Source: DASQPR01 sp963797605 (GTDB lineage: Bacteria; Actinomycetota; Actinomycetes; Mycobacteriales; Micromonosporaceae). Taken from it: a DNA stretch of 64,000 nucleotides. Location: NCBI GenBank assembly GCA_963797605.1, contig CAWCPX010000005.1:1218263-1282262 (forward strand). Reading direction: 5' to 3'. The notes below the pieces were generated by a model. The model worked only from the letters and a program-made list of their open reading frames with translations, did not search any database and had not been told where the DNA came from. The position numbers and the translations under genes are program-made. This document shows positions 25,098 to 33,083 of the stretch, one piece after another; within the stretch, counting starts at the first letter, position 1, and every line of letters starts with the position of its first letter.

Positions 25098-26089
25098 GCG
25101 GCTACCCACTGGCCGCCGGCCAGTCTGATGGTTGGGGTCTCACGCCGCCCATCAGCGCGGAGATTCGTGCCGCGCGCGCCGCCCTCAGCGATGGCCTGGC
25201 AGCACTGCGAGGCTCGCTGGCCGAGTTGCGCATGCTGGGCATCGAGGAGATGCGCAGCATCGGCATCCGGGGCGACGGTGGCACCTCGCGGACGCGCAGT
25301 CGCCCGCATGCCAACGATGCCCCGACCCGGCACCAGCCCGGCGGCAACGTCAAGCCGGTCGGCAGCCCTCGCACCGGCGCGCCCGGTCGGCAGCCGACGG
25401 CGGCGGACAGCCCGGATCACATCGGTGTCGCCACGGTGGCCTCGGTCATCGACGTACCGATCCAGCCACCCCCACCGCCGACCGAGACGGGCACCGGCTT
25501 TCCGAGCCGACCCGAGCCGGGTGACCCCGCCAACGAGGTGTGGTCGCTGGTCGAGCGGGCTCAGAACGGAGACACCGCCGCGTTCGGTCTGATCTACGAC
25601 CGCTACATGGACACGGTGTTCCGCTTCATCTACTTCCGCGTCGGCAACCGCCAACTCGCCGAAGATCTGACCTCCGACACATTCCTGCGGGCGCTCAAGC
25701 GCATCGGCAGCTTCACGTGGCAGGGTCGCGATCTCGGCGCATGGCTCGTGACGATCGCCCGCAACCTGGTCGCCGACCACTTCAAATCGGGCCGCTACCG
25801 ACTCGAGGTCACGACCGGCGACGTGCTCGACGCCGACCGCGAAGACCGCGGCCCGGAAGGCAGCCCGGAATCCGCCGTCGTCGACCACATCACCAACGTC
25901 ACCCTCCTCACCGCCGTCAAGCAGCTCAACCCCGAGCAGCAGGAGTGCATCGTGCTGCGGTTCCTGCAGGGCTTCTCGGTCGCCGAGACGGCGCAGACCA
26001 TGGGTAAGAATGAAGGCGCCATCAAGGCCCTCCAGTATCGTGCGGTGCGCGCGTTGGCACGCCTCCTGCCGGACGGATTCCAGGCATGA
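25094..26089 (+). CDS. bldN: ECF sigma factor BldN
   Basis: A developmental ECF sigma factor, 331 residues. From about residue 150 it has the full ECF core: VWSLVERAQNGDTAAFGLIY, then DTVFRFIYFRVGNRQLAEDL, then WQGRDLGAWLVTIARNLVAD, then HFKSGRYRLEVTTGDVLDAD (region 2). Region 4 has LNPEQQECIVLRFLQGFSVA, then ETAQTMGKNEGAIKALQYRA. These closely resemble Streptomyces BldN. The first 150 residues are a Pro/Arg-rich extension, longer than the about 86-residue pro-sequence of S. coelicolor BldN. An RsbN-like gene follows. In Streptomyces the pair controls aerial hyphae surface proteins. Confidence 0.92.
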   Translation: MSGYPLAAGQSDGWGLTPPISAEIRAARAALSDGLAALRGSLAELRMLGIEEMRSIGIRGDGGTSRTRSRPHANDAPTRHQPGGNVKPVGSPRTGAPGRQPTAADSPDHIGVATVASVIDVPIQPPPPPTETGTGFPSRPEPGDPANEVWSLVERAQNGDTAAFGLIYDRYMDTVFRFIYFRVGNRQLAEDLTSDTFLRALKRIGSFTWQGRDLGAWLVTIARNLVADHFKSGRYRLEVTTGDVLDADREDRGPEGSPESAVVDHITNVTLLTAVKQLNPEQQECIVLRFLQGFSVAETAQTMGKNEGAIKALQYRAVRALARLLPDGFQA

Positions 26090-26111
26090 CGACATCCCCA
26101 ACAATGCTGTG

Positions 26112-26140
26112 CGTAACTAAAGAGCCCGTTCACACGTTGA
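26112..26140 (+). promoter_or_regulatory. BldN-type promoter upstream of rsbN
   Basis: CGTAAC (26112-26117), a 17-bp spacer, and CGTTGA (26135-26140). Both hexamers equal those I recall for BldN-dependent promoters (bldMp1, rsbN) in Streptomyces, where the spacing is close to this. It lies 160 bp before the rsbN start, in the 211-bp gap after bldN, so BldN probably activates its own anti-sigma gene. Confidence 0.7.
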
Positions 26141-26300
26141 ATCAGGTGCATCGGTTCGCGCAAAGAAGCGCTCCGACGCTGGCAGTTGAGTTACCGGCTG
26201 CTACCTACGCCACGACTGGTGCCGGTTTGTCCGGTAACCCGTTTCACCTGGTAAATGCCATAGGCGCCCAGGTGACGATCAACGAAGGGGGGTGTGCGCG

Positions 26301-27482
26301 GTGAGTTCATCGGTGTTGCATCGCCGACGTAGCGAGCGCTACGCACAGCTCCTCGACGAGGCTAGCGGCGCACGGCGTCATCACGCTCGGTCATCAGTTG
26401 ACGACGAACTGAATGATCTGGTCGAGTTGAGTCATCGCCTGACCGCGGCCACGCCCGAGGTGACAGTGCGTCCGGAGTTCCGGACCGACACACGTGCGTT
26501 CCTCATGGCAATCGCGGAACGGGACGGCATCGGCAAGACGGCCACCAGCGAACCCGCTGTCGGCCGAGCGCAAGTGGTCGTCGGACGGGCTCAGGTCAGT
26601 GCTCGAGCCGGCGTCAAGAGCCTCGTCCGGCCGAAGTCATCGACACCACGCATGACGACCCGGCGCGGCCGGGCACGTGGCGCGATCCTCGTCGGGCTCG
26701 CGGTCGGCACGCTGGCCCTGTCCGGCATTTCGGCGGCGAGCGGCGACGCGAAGCCGGGTGACGCGCTCTACGGCATGAAGCGTCAGGCGGAAAGCGCGCA
26801 GCTCGCGGTGTCGAGTGGCGACGGTAAGGGTAACTACTACCTGAGCTTCGCGCGCCAGCGTCTGACCGAAGCCGGCGAGATCAGCTATTCCTCGAAGTAC
26901 TTCACGAGCACGCTGACCGACATGGACAGCGACACGACGCAGGGTGCGCGCATCCTGCTGACGGCGGCGACACGGCATCGCGACACGGCCGCCGTCAACG
27001 CCGTCAACGAATTCGTGGCCGACCAGACCAAGCAGCTCAACTTGCTGTTGCAGGCCGTGCCAGCGACGTCGCCGATGCATCTCCGCTTGATCGATTCGAG
27101 GTCCGCGCTCGACCTCATCGGTGTTCGCGGCGCCACCATCAAGCGGGCGCTCACGAACTGCCCGTCCACCATGATCGGCGACATCAACAACAACCTGGGT
27201 CCGGAGCTGGAGTGCAAGACCTCTGACGAGGCGCCGCCCGCAAACGCTCCGAAGTCAGGAAACGGCAAGTCGAGTTCGTCGAAGCCCGGGAAGAAGGCCG
27301 CCGAGTCGACGACTCCGGCCGACGCGGGTAACACATCGTCGTCGGTGCGCACCCTGGCGCCGGCGACGGGGCAGAGCACGCCGGCCGCGCCCGCCAGCAC
27401 CACGGTGAGTCCGGCCTCCACACCGACGACGGACGACGGCGGTCTTCTCGGAGCCGTCCAGCATCTGCTCGGCGGGTTGTAG
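26301..27482 (+). CDS. rsbN: Anti-sigma factor RsbN-like membrane protein (DUF5667)
   Basis: A 393-residue single-pass protein. The cytoplasmic N-terminus is about 130 residues (LDDELNDLVELSHRL region would bind the sigma factor). One membrane helix follows (GAILVGLAVGTLALSGISAA, about 129-148). An outer DUF5667-type helical domain follows, with GDALYGMKRQAESAQLAVSS and KGNYYLSFARQRLTEAGEI. The tail is Ser/Thr/Pro/Ala-rich, as in wall-spanning linkers. The GTG start at 26301 follows GGGGGG with good spacing; GTG 26292 is an alternative. The pairing with bldN and the BldN-type promoter support the name. Confidence 0.85.
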   Translation: MSSSVLHRRRSERYAQLLDEASGARRHHARSSVDDELNDLVELSHRLTAATPEVTVRPEFRTDTRAFLMAIAERDGIGKTATSEPAVGRAQVVVGRAQVSARAGVKSLVRPKSSTPRMTTRRGRARGAILVGLAVGTLALSGISAASGDAKPGDALYGMKRQAESAQLAVSSGDGKGNYYLSFARQRLTEAGEISYSSKYFTSTLTDMDSDTTQGARILLTAATRHRDTAAVNAVNEFVADQTKQLNLLLQAVPATSPMHLRLIDSRSALDLIGVRGATIKRALTNCPSTMIGDINNNLGPELECKTSDEAPPANAPKSGNGKSSSSKPGKKAAESTTPADAGNTSSSVRTLAPATGQSTPAAPASTTVSPASTPTTDDGGLLGAVQHLLGGL

Positions 27483-27497
27483 AAATCAGATGGCAGT

Positions 27498-27524
27498 GGG
27501 GTGTCCGGCCTGGCCGGGCACCCC
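27498..27524 (+). terminator. Terminator-like hairpin after rsbN
   Basis: An 11-bp stem GGGGTGTCCGG / CCGGGCACCCC (one G-T pair) with a 5-base loop, 16 bp after the rsbN stop. No U-run is present, which is normal for high-GC actinomycetes. Confidence 0.75.
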
Positions 27525-27659
27525 ATCGTCGTCTGTCCGAGATATGTGGTACCGGCGATGTTCACGCTGTGTCCCGCTGCCGAATACCGCTGGGCCGGTA
27601 CCCTGGGACGGGTCCGGGCATCGTGGCCCGGCCGGGCATGATTCGGAAAGGCTGACGGC

Positions 27660-28535
27660 GTGACCGACAACGCGATCGGTGTGGAAATCCTCGACGGCAA
27701 GGTGGTCGCGGGCATGTCGGCGGCTGCTCCCGAGTTGGAGATCGCTCTCACGGTGCCGCCCGACCACGCGAGCGCCGCGTTCTTCGACGTCGACAACACG
27801 ATGCTGCGAGGCGCGTCGCTCTACTGGTTCGCCCGTGGCATGGCCGCTCGTGACTACTTCACCACCCGCGACATGATGCGGTTCGCGTGGAGTCAGTTGA
27901 AGTTCCGCGTGCTCGCCAGCGAGATTCCGGAAGACATGTCGCATGCCCGCTCCGCCGCGCTGTCTTTCGTCAAGGATTGGCCGGTGCACAAGCTGGAAGA
28001 CCTCTGCGAGGAGATCTTCGACGAACTCATGGCCGAACGCATCTGGTCCGGCACCCTCGCGCTCGCCCAGCTCCACCTCGCGGCCGGTCAACGCGTATGG
28101 CTCGTGACCGCGGCTCCGATCGAGCTCGGCCGCGTGATCGCCGATCGGCTCGGTCTGACGGGCGCGCTCGGCACGATCGCGGAGAACAGGAACGGTGTCT
28201 ACACCGGACGGTTGGTCGGCGACCTGCTACACGGGCCGGCGAAAGCCGAGGCGATCCGGGAGCTGGCTGACGCGCACGGACTCGACCTGTCCACCTGCAC
28301 CTCCTACAGCGACTCGATCAACGACGTGCCGATGCTGTCGGTGGTCGGGCATGCCGTGGCGGTCAACCCCGATGGCCGGTTGCGCCGCGAGGCCCGTCGC
28401 CGGGGCTGGGAGATCCGCGATTTCCGCACCGCGCGCAAGGCCGCGAAGATCGCCGTGCCGACGACGATCGGTGTCGGTGCGATCGTCGGTGCCGCTGTCG
28501 CCGCGGCCGCCATCAAGCGCCGGTCACACCACTAG
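27660..28535 (+). CDS. HAD-IB family phosphatase, SerB1-like
   Basis: A 291-residue HAD subfamily IB phosphatase. Motif I is AAFFDVDNTMLRGASLYWFA, motif II is VWLVTAAPIE, and motif IV is SYSDSINDVPMLSVVG. The C-terminus adds basic residues and a hydrophobic segment (GVGAIVGAAVAAAAIKRR), so it is probably membrane-attached. Relatives are annotated as phosphoserine phosphatase SerB1, but the family is broad and the substrate is not proven. It starts at GTG 27660 after the rsbN terminator and is convergent with the acyltransferase gene, 60 bp away. Confidence 0.85.
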   Translation: MTDNAIGVEILDGKVVAGMSAAAPELEIALTVPPDHASAAFFDVDNTMLRGASLYWFARGMAARDYFTTRDMMRFAWSQLKFRVLASEIPEDMSHARSAALSFVKDWPVHKLEDLCEEIFDELMAERIWSGTLALAQLHLAAGQRVWLVTAAPIELGRVIADRLGLTGALGTIAENRNGVYTGRLVGDLLHGPAKAEAIRELADAHGLDLSTCTSYSDSINDVPMLSVVGHAVAVNPDGRLRREARRRGWEIRDFRTARKAAKIAVPTTIGVGAIVGAAVAAAAIKRRSHH

Positions 28536-28595
28536 CCCGGCGCGGTTAGCCCGCGCGTTCACGAGGAGCCGACTCACGTGCTGCGAACGCGACCG

Positions 28596-29474
28596 TCAGA
28601 AGGCGTCCGGCCGGCGGGCCAGCAGCTCGTGGATCGTCTGCTGGATCGTCTCGCGGACCTGGTCGGCAAGGTTGAAGACGACCATCGGATCGTCGGCCTG
28701 CTCCATCAGATGCGCGGTCTCGATCGGCTCACAGAACTCGATCAGCCACTTCGACGGCAGCGGGATCAGACCGAGCGGACCGAGCCACGGGAACGTCGGC
28801 GTGACCGGGAAGTACGGGATGCCGAGCAGGCGGGCCAGCGGCTTCACGTTGGCGAGCAGCGGATAGGTCTCCTCGGCGCCGACGATCGCGACGGGCACGA
28901 TCGGCGTGCCGGTGCGCAGCGCCGACGCGACGAACCCGCCCCGGCCGAAGCGCTGGAGCTTGTAACGGTCGCGGTAGTTCTTGCCGACGCCCTTGAAGCC
29001 CTCCGGGAACACGCCGACCAACTCACCCGTGCGCAGGAGCCGCTCGGCGTCGGGCTGGCAGGCCAGCGTGGCACCCGATTTGCGGGCGAGTTCGGAGACG
29101 AACGGCATGCGGAAGACCAGGTCAGCACCGAGCAACCGGAGAAAGCGGCGTTCATCGCGGACGGCGACGGTCAGCATCAGGGCATCGAGCGCAACGGTGC
29201 CGGAGTGGTTGGCGACGACCAGACCGGCACCCTCGGCCGGTACGTGTTTCGCTCCGGAGACCTCGACCCGGAACCAGTCGCGGTAGAGCGGCCGCAGCAT
29301 CGGCTGGAAGACCCCGTCGGTCAGCTCCTGATCGAAGCCGAACTCGTCGACGTCGTAGTCGCCGGTCAGCCGCCGACGGAGGAACGCGAGCCCACGAGCG
29401 ACGCGTTCGTCCCAGATGTCGTGCTCTTCTTCCACCACTACATCGGTATCCACTACGAAATCGGTTTCCTTCAT
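28596..29474 (-). CDS. Lysophospholipid acyltransferase-family protein (PlsC-like), Rv0502-type
   Basis: A 292-residue acyltransferase. LVVANHSGTVALDALML carries the catalytic His motif in its NHxxxxxxD variant. The acceptor-binding FPEG motif is in GVFPEGFKGVGKNYRDRY, and VPVAIVGAEETYPLL is the third block. It probably esterifies a lysophospholipid or glycerol acceptor at the inner membrane face. It overlaps the stop of the upstream epimerase-like gene by four bases (ATGA), a pair conserved next to bS22 in mycobacteria (Rv0501-Rv0502). Confidence 0.88.
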   Translation of the reverse strand: MKETDFVVDTDVVVEEEHDIWDERVARGLAFLRRRLTGDYDVDEFGFDQELTDGVFQPMLRPLYRDWFRVEVSGAKHVPAEGAGLVVANHSGTVALDALMLTVAVRDERRFLRLLGADLVFRMPFVSELARKSGATLACQPDAERLLRTGELVGVFPEGFKGVGKNYRDRYKLQRFGRGGFVASALRTGTPIVPVAIVGAEETYPLLANVKPLARLLGIPYFPVTPTFPWLGPLGLIPLPSKWLIEFCEPIETAHLMEQADDPMVVFNLADQVRETIQQTIHELLARRPDAF

Positions 29475-30631
29475 TGCGTATCACCGGCCGAGTTCGACGT
29501 GGCGCGGATCCCGGCCCGGACCTGGCGGATCTGCTCCAGGATCGTGCGCTCCGCGGCGGCGATGGCCTCGCTCGGCACGACGGCGCCACTGGCCTGACCG
29601 AGCAGGAAGTCCGCGAACGCTTCGGCTGTCGTACGGGGTTCGAAACCGAACTCGTCGATCAGACGGGACGTGTCGACAACGCGACCGTGCACGAACAGGT
29701 CGAGCTGATCGAGGCTGAATCCCCTCGGCGCGATGCCCTTCGCGAAACCGGCCAGCGCTGACATGCCCGGTTCGAGCACGGGCATCGCGATCCGGCCGGC
29801 CCGGCGGACCGCTTGCGAGAGCGTGATGGCACCCGCGCCGGCGACGTTGTACGTGCCCGGGTGGTGTTGCGTCACCGACCTGTACAGCACTTCGAGAGCG
29901 TCGTCCATGTGGATGAACTGCAGGCGCGGATCGCGGCCGAAGACGGTCGGCACGAACGGCTGGGAGAAGTAGCGCGTGAGCGTGGTGTTCGCGTGCTCGC
30001 CGATGAACGGAGCGAACCGCAGCACCGTGGCCGGGGCATCGGGCCGCCGGCGCCGGAAACCGCGTACGTAACCCTCGATGTCGAGCACGTCGCGGGCGAA
30101 CCCGCCGCGCGGTGTCTCGCGGGGCTCGGTCGACTCGGTGAAAACGGCCGGATCGCGGAACGACGCGCCGTAGGCCGCGGTTGAGGACCGGATCACGATC
30201 TTGCGAAGGTCGGGCACCTGCTGGCACGCGGCGAGCAGCTGCATCGTGCCGATGACGTTCTGCTCTTTCATTCCCGAGCGGCCGCCCGAGTGACCGTCGG
30301 CGGCGGAGACGATCGAGAGATGTACGACAGCCTCGACGCCGGCCTGGACCATGATCTTCGCGGGCTCGGCCGTGCGGACATCGGCGCGGACGAATTCGAC
30401 GCGATCGGGCCCGACCTGACTCGACAGCAGCGCGGCAGCCTCGGGCGACGGGTCGAGCGCGTCGATGCCGATGATGCGCTCGATGCGCGGGTCGGCTGCG
30501 AGACGCGCGAGGACGCGGGCACCCAGATAGCGGGCGGCGCCGGTCACCAGCACAGCACGGGGCACGTCGACGTCAGCGAAGAGACTCGTCAGCGTCTGCG
30601 TGGGCGATCGGCGGTCTGGATCGGTGCTCAC
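29471..30631 (-). CDS. NAD-dependent epimerase/dehydratase-fold protein, active-site pair missing
   Basis: A 386-residue extended-SDR protein. The Rossmann loop is VLVTGAARYLGARVLARL. SSTAAYGASFRDP carries the Ser/Thr region. At the place of the catalytic Tyr-x3-Lys the sequence reads FARDVLDIEGY, so Tyr is Phe and Lys is Val. It may bind nucleotide and sugar without normal catalysis. GTG 30631 is preceded by GGAGG with a 6-base gap, which fixes the start. It is coupled to the PlsC-like gene. This is the Rv0501 (galE-like) position in mycobacteria. Confidence 0.85.
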   Translation of the reverse strand: MSTDPDRRSPTQTLTSLFADVDVPRAVLVTGAARYLGARVLARLAADPRIERIIGIDALDPSPEAAALLSSQVGPDRVEFVRADVRTAEPAKIMVQAGVEAVVHLSIVSAADGHSGGRSGMKEQNVIGTMQLLAACQQVPDLRKIVIRSSTAAYGASFRDPAVFTESTEPRETPRGGFARDVLDIEGYVRGFRRRRPDAPATVLRFAPFIGEHANTTLTRYFSQPFVPTVFGRDPRLQFIHMDDALEVLYRSVTQHHPGTYNVAGAGAITLSQAVRRAGRIAMPVLEPGMSALAGFAKGIAPRGFSLDQLDLFVHGRVVDTSRLIDEFGFEPRTTAEAFADFLLGQASGAVVPSEAIAAAERTILEQIRQVRAGIRATSNSAGDTQ

Positions 30632-30740
30632 GTGTTGCCTCCGCACGCAGCGGGAAAATCGGTTTGGCACACCGGGTCGCCGGGCCTCAAGGGCGCACCG
30701 ACAACCCGGTGTGGCTTACCACCAGCGAAGAGCGCGTCGC

Positions 30741-30842
30741 CTACTTGCCGAGACGGCGACGCTGGACGCGGGTCTTGCGCAGCAACTTGCGGTGCTTCTT
30801 CTTCGCCATCCGCTTGCGGCGCTTCTTGACCACCGAGCCCAT
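30741..30842 (-). CDS. Ribosomal protein bS22 (AURKAIP1/COX24-domain mini-protein)
   Basis: A 33-residue, very basic protein beginning MGSVVKKRRKRMAKKKHRK and ending RRRLGK. It matches the actinobacterial 30S protein bS22, found in mycobacterial ribosome structures near the decoding region. AAAGGGGA lies about nine bases before ATG. It sits between the epimerase and excisionase-like HTH genes, as Rv0500B does. The 275-bp gap upstream to 31118 shows no other gene that I trust. Confidence 0.93.
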   Translation of the reverse strand: MGSVVKKRRKRMAKKKHRKLLRKTRVQRRRLGK

Positions 30843-31117
30843 ATTGACTATCCCCTTTAACACGCTGGTCGGACGGGCCGTCGGAAACCCGAGGCCGTCG
30901 CCCGAATGTAAATTCGTTCATCAATGTCTCACCCCACTGCGGCACACACGTTGCGTGGCGGCACGGATGCCAAGCCGTCAAAATGCCTGGCCGTCAAGTG
31001 GGGTGTAGTGATGACCGCGTCCAGCGTAGCCGCCACGGGACCGGAGGCCAACACGGCCCCCGTCGTGGCGTCGCGGAAGGAAAGCGAAGGTGGTGTCGGC
31101 GTCGGTGGAGCGGGTGC

Positions 31118-31330
31118 TCAGGCGGACTCCTGGAACGCCTCCCGGAGATAGGTGTGCACCGCGTGCTCCGGCACCCGGAAGGAACGGCCGACCCGCACCG
31201 CCGTCAAGTCACCCGAGTGCACCAGCCGATAGACGGTCATCTTCGAAACACGCATCAACTCGGCGACTTCGGCGACGGTCAGGAACCTGACCTCCGACAA
31301 TCTGGCGTCGGCGCGCGGCGATCCAGCCAT
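31118..31330 (-). CDS. Excisionase-family helix-turn-helix protein, Rv0500A-type
   Basis: A 70-residue DNA-binding protein with a MerR/excisionase-type winged HTH: VRFLTVAEVAELMRVSKMTV, then YRLVHSGDLTAVRVGRSFRV, then PEHAVHTYLREA. It is a single domain with no integrase nearby, so it is a chromosomal regulator, not a phage excisionase. The start is ATG 31330, with GTG 31336 two codons upstream; GAGGGTGA provides the SD. It is the last gene before bS22 and conserved in this place in mycobacteria and streptomycetes. Confidence 0.88.
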   Translation of the reverse strand: MAGSPRADARLSEVRFLTVAEVAELMRVSKMTVYRLVHSGDLTAVRVGRSFRVPEHAVHTYLREAFQESA

Positions 31331-31453
31331 ATGCACTCACCCTCAGCCCTATTAACGAGGCGTTCGCTGTGTATCTAGAACGGTACCGGGGCGGGTGTGA
31401 CCAGCGCGAAGGTTCGCGACTTTCGATCAATAAAAGATGAGGCGAGTTCGGGG

Positions 31454-31469
31454 ACGTCTCCCGAGACGT
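31454..31469 (-). terminator. Hairpin after the proline dehydrogenase gene
   Basis: ACGTCT-CCCG-AGACGT begins two bases past the stop codon in the leftward direction, and T-rich sequence (CATCTTTTATTG) follows further on. A second small hairpin (CGCGAA-GG-TTCGCG, 31405-31418) follows. Together they probably end the proline dehydrogenase transcript. Confidence 0.55.
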
Positions 31470-31470
31470 G

Positions 31471-32388
31471 CTATTTGTCGCCGATCAGGCTCCGTGCGAA
31501 GAACGCGAGGTTCGCCGGACGCTCCGCGAGACGGCGCATCAGGTAGCCGTACCATTGGTCGCCGTAGGGCACGTAGACCCGCACGGTGTAGTCGGCGGCG
31601 AGGCGACGCTGCTCGGCCGGGCGTACCCCGTAAAGCATTTGGAATTCGAAGTCGTCGGCGCCGCGGTCGAACCACTTCGCCCGGTCTTCGCCGATCGCGA
31701 CCAGCCGCGGGTCGTGGGTGGCGAGCATCGGGTAGCCCGGACCGGACATGAGGATGTTGGCACACCGCACGTACGATTTGTCGACGTCGATCTTCGACTG
31801 AGAACGCGACCGACTCCGGCTCGGAATAGGCGCCCTTGCACAGCCGTACGCGCTGGCCGGCCTGGGCCAGTTCGCGGCAGTCGGCCTCGGTGCGCCGCAG
31901 GTACGCCTGCAACACCGCGCCGGTCGTCGGGAAGTCGACGCGCAGCCGCGCGAGCATCTCCAGCGTCGAGTCGGTGGTCGTGTGATCTTCCATGTCCAGC
32001 GTGACCGTCGTGCCCGCCTCGGCCGCCGCGGCGCAGATCGCGCGGGCGTTCTCCTCGGCCAGCTTCTCGTCGAAGATCTGGCCCAGGGCACTGAGCTTCA
32101 CGCTGACCTCGGCCGCCGGGGTCAGCCCGGCCGCCGACAGTTGGCCGAGCAGCGCCAGGTATTCGTCGCGGGTGTGTTCGGCCTGCTTCCGCATTGAGGG
32201 TGTCTTCGCCGAGGTAGTCGAGGGTGACCCGCAGACCGTCGTCGACCAGGGCGCGTCGTGGTCACAGCGCGTCTTCGGTGCGGGGGCCGGCGACAAAACG
32301 ACGTACGACGTCTCGGGAGATAGGGGCCGTTTCCACGAGCCGCGCGACCCGGGGTGACCGTGCGGCGGCGAGAATGACCGATCGGAGC
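31471..32388 (-). pseudogene. Proline dehydrogenase, broken by about three frameshifts (probably sequence errors)
   Basis: Oxidises L-proline to pyrroline-5-carboxylate with FAD. Pieces in different frames give one typical about 305-residue protein. It starts MLRSVILAAARSPRVARLVE and continues LVDDGLRVTLDYLGEDTLN, VSVKLSALGQIFDEKLAEEN, LDMEDHTTTDSTLEM and VRLCKGAYSEPESVAF. In another frame it then runs KIDVDKSYVRCANILM, YGVRPAEQRRLAADYTVRVY and YGDQWYGYLMRRLAERPANL. Shifts lie near 32270, 32197 and 31797, the last being one extra A in + sense. All conserved motifs survive on both sides of each shift. Upstream, TACGCT lies six bases before ATG 32388 (leaderless form). Confidence 0.8.
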
Positions 32389-32490
32389 ATGGACTCAGCG
32401 TAGCCGCTGTCACGCGAGACGGCATCGGCGGGCCAGCGCCGGTCGCTGCCCCTCTAGTCGAGCGTCGCCTAGGTCGCAATCGACCACGCT

Positions 32491-32496
32491 TAACGT
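32491..32496 (+). promoter_or_regulatory. Candidate -10 box, leaderless CGNR-gene transcript
   Basis: TAACGT lies six bases before GTG 32503 with no Shine-Dalgarno sequence between. No good -35 was found. Confidence 0.4.
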
Positions 32497-32502
32497 TGAC
32501 GG

Positions 32503-33083
32503 GTGAACTTTGACGCGTACGCGCATCGCGCGGTCTCGCTCGTCAACGCGCCGCTCACCAACCTCGATGACCTCCGCGTGATCTTCGCTGACCTCGGGTG
32601 GGGCGAGACCAGCCGATCCACCGTCGAAGAGCGCGATCTGGCGGCGTTCCGCCGGGTGCAGAAACGTCTGCGGGAGGCTTCGAGCTCGGCGCGTCGGCCC
32701 GCGACGAGGAGGCGGTCGTCGCGCTCAACGCGCTGCTGGAGGTCTACCCGGTGCAGCCCCGCATCTCCGGACACGACGTCGGCGATTGGCACATGCACGT
32801 GACCGGCCGCGGGGCGGCGGTGAGCGCCGAGTACCTCTCCGGCGCGATCTGGGGCCTTGCCGTCTGGCTCTGCGAATACGGCAGCGCCCGGTTCGGCGTC
32901 TGCGCCGACGAGCGGTGCGGCAACGTCTATCTCGACACATCGTCCAACTGCTGCCGGCGGTTCTGCTCCGAGCGATGCGCGACCCGGTCGCACGTGGCCG
33001 CGCATCGCGCCCGCAAGCGGGCCGCCTCGACCGAGCCCGACGACGTGCGGTCGCGGTCAGCCCCGAGCCGGCCTGTGCGCTAA
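32503..33083 (+). pseudogene. CGNR zinc-finger protein, one frameshift
   Basis: A member of the ABATE/CGNR family, probably a stress-linked DNA-binding regulator. The N-terminal part starts MNFDAYAHRAVSLVNAPLTN. After about 55 codons the frame shifts (near 32675, where one G seems missing in GAGGC-TTCGAG). It continues ALNALLEVYPVQPRISGHDV and AEYLSGAIWGLAVWL. The C-terminal CGNR finger is FGVCADERCGNVYLDTSSN, then CCRRFCSERCATRSHVAAHR, with all four zinc-type cysteines. Its TAA overlaps the stop of the opposing TIM-barrel gene. Confidence 0.8.

Noticed and set aside
30924..31151. A 75-codon plus-strand frame between bS22 and the HTH gene
   Set aside because: No SD, no recognisable protein, and it overlaps the 3' end of the HTH gene. 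I treat the gap as regulatory sequence.
31118..31336. The 70-residue HTH protein as BldC
   Set aside because: BldC has a different MerR-type sequence. Position beside bS22 and the VRFLTVAEVAELMRVSKMTV sequence point to the Rv0500A/excisionase-like family.
31118..31336. Prophage or integrated element suggested by the excisionase-like gene
   Set aside because: No integrase, att repeats, tRNA or phage genes are near, and the gene is part of a conserved chromosomal order.
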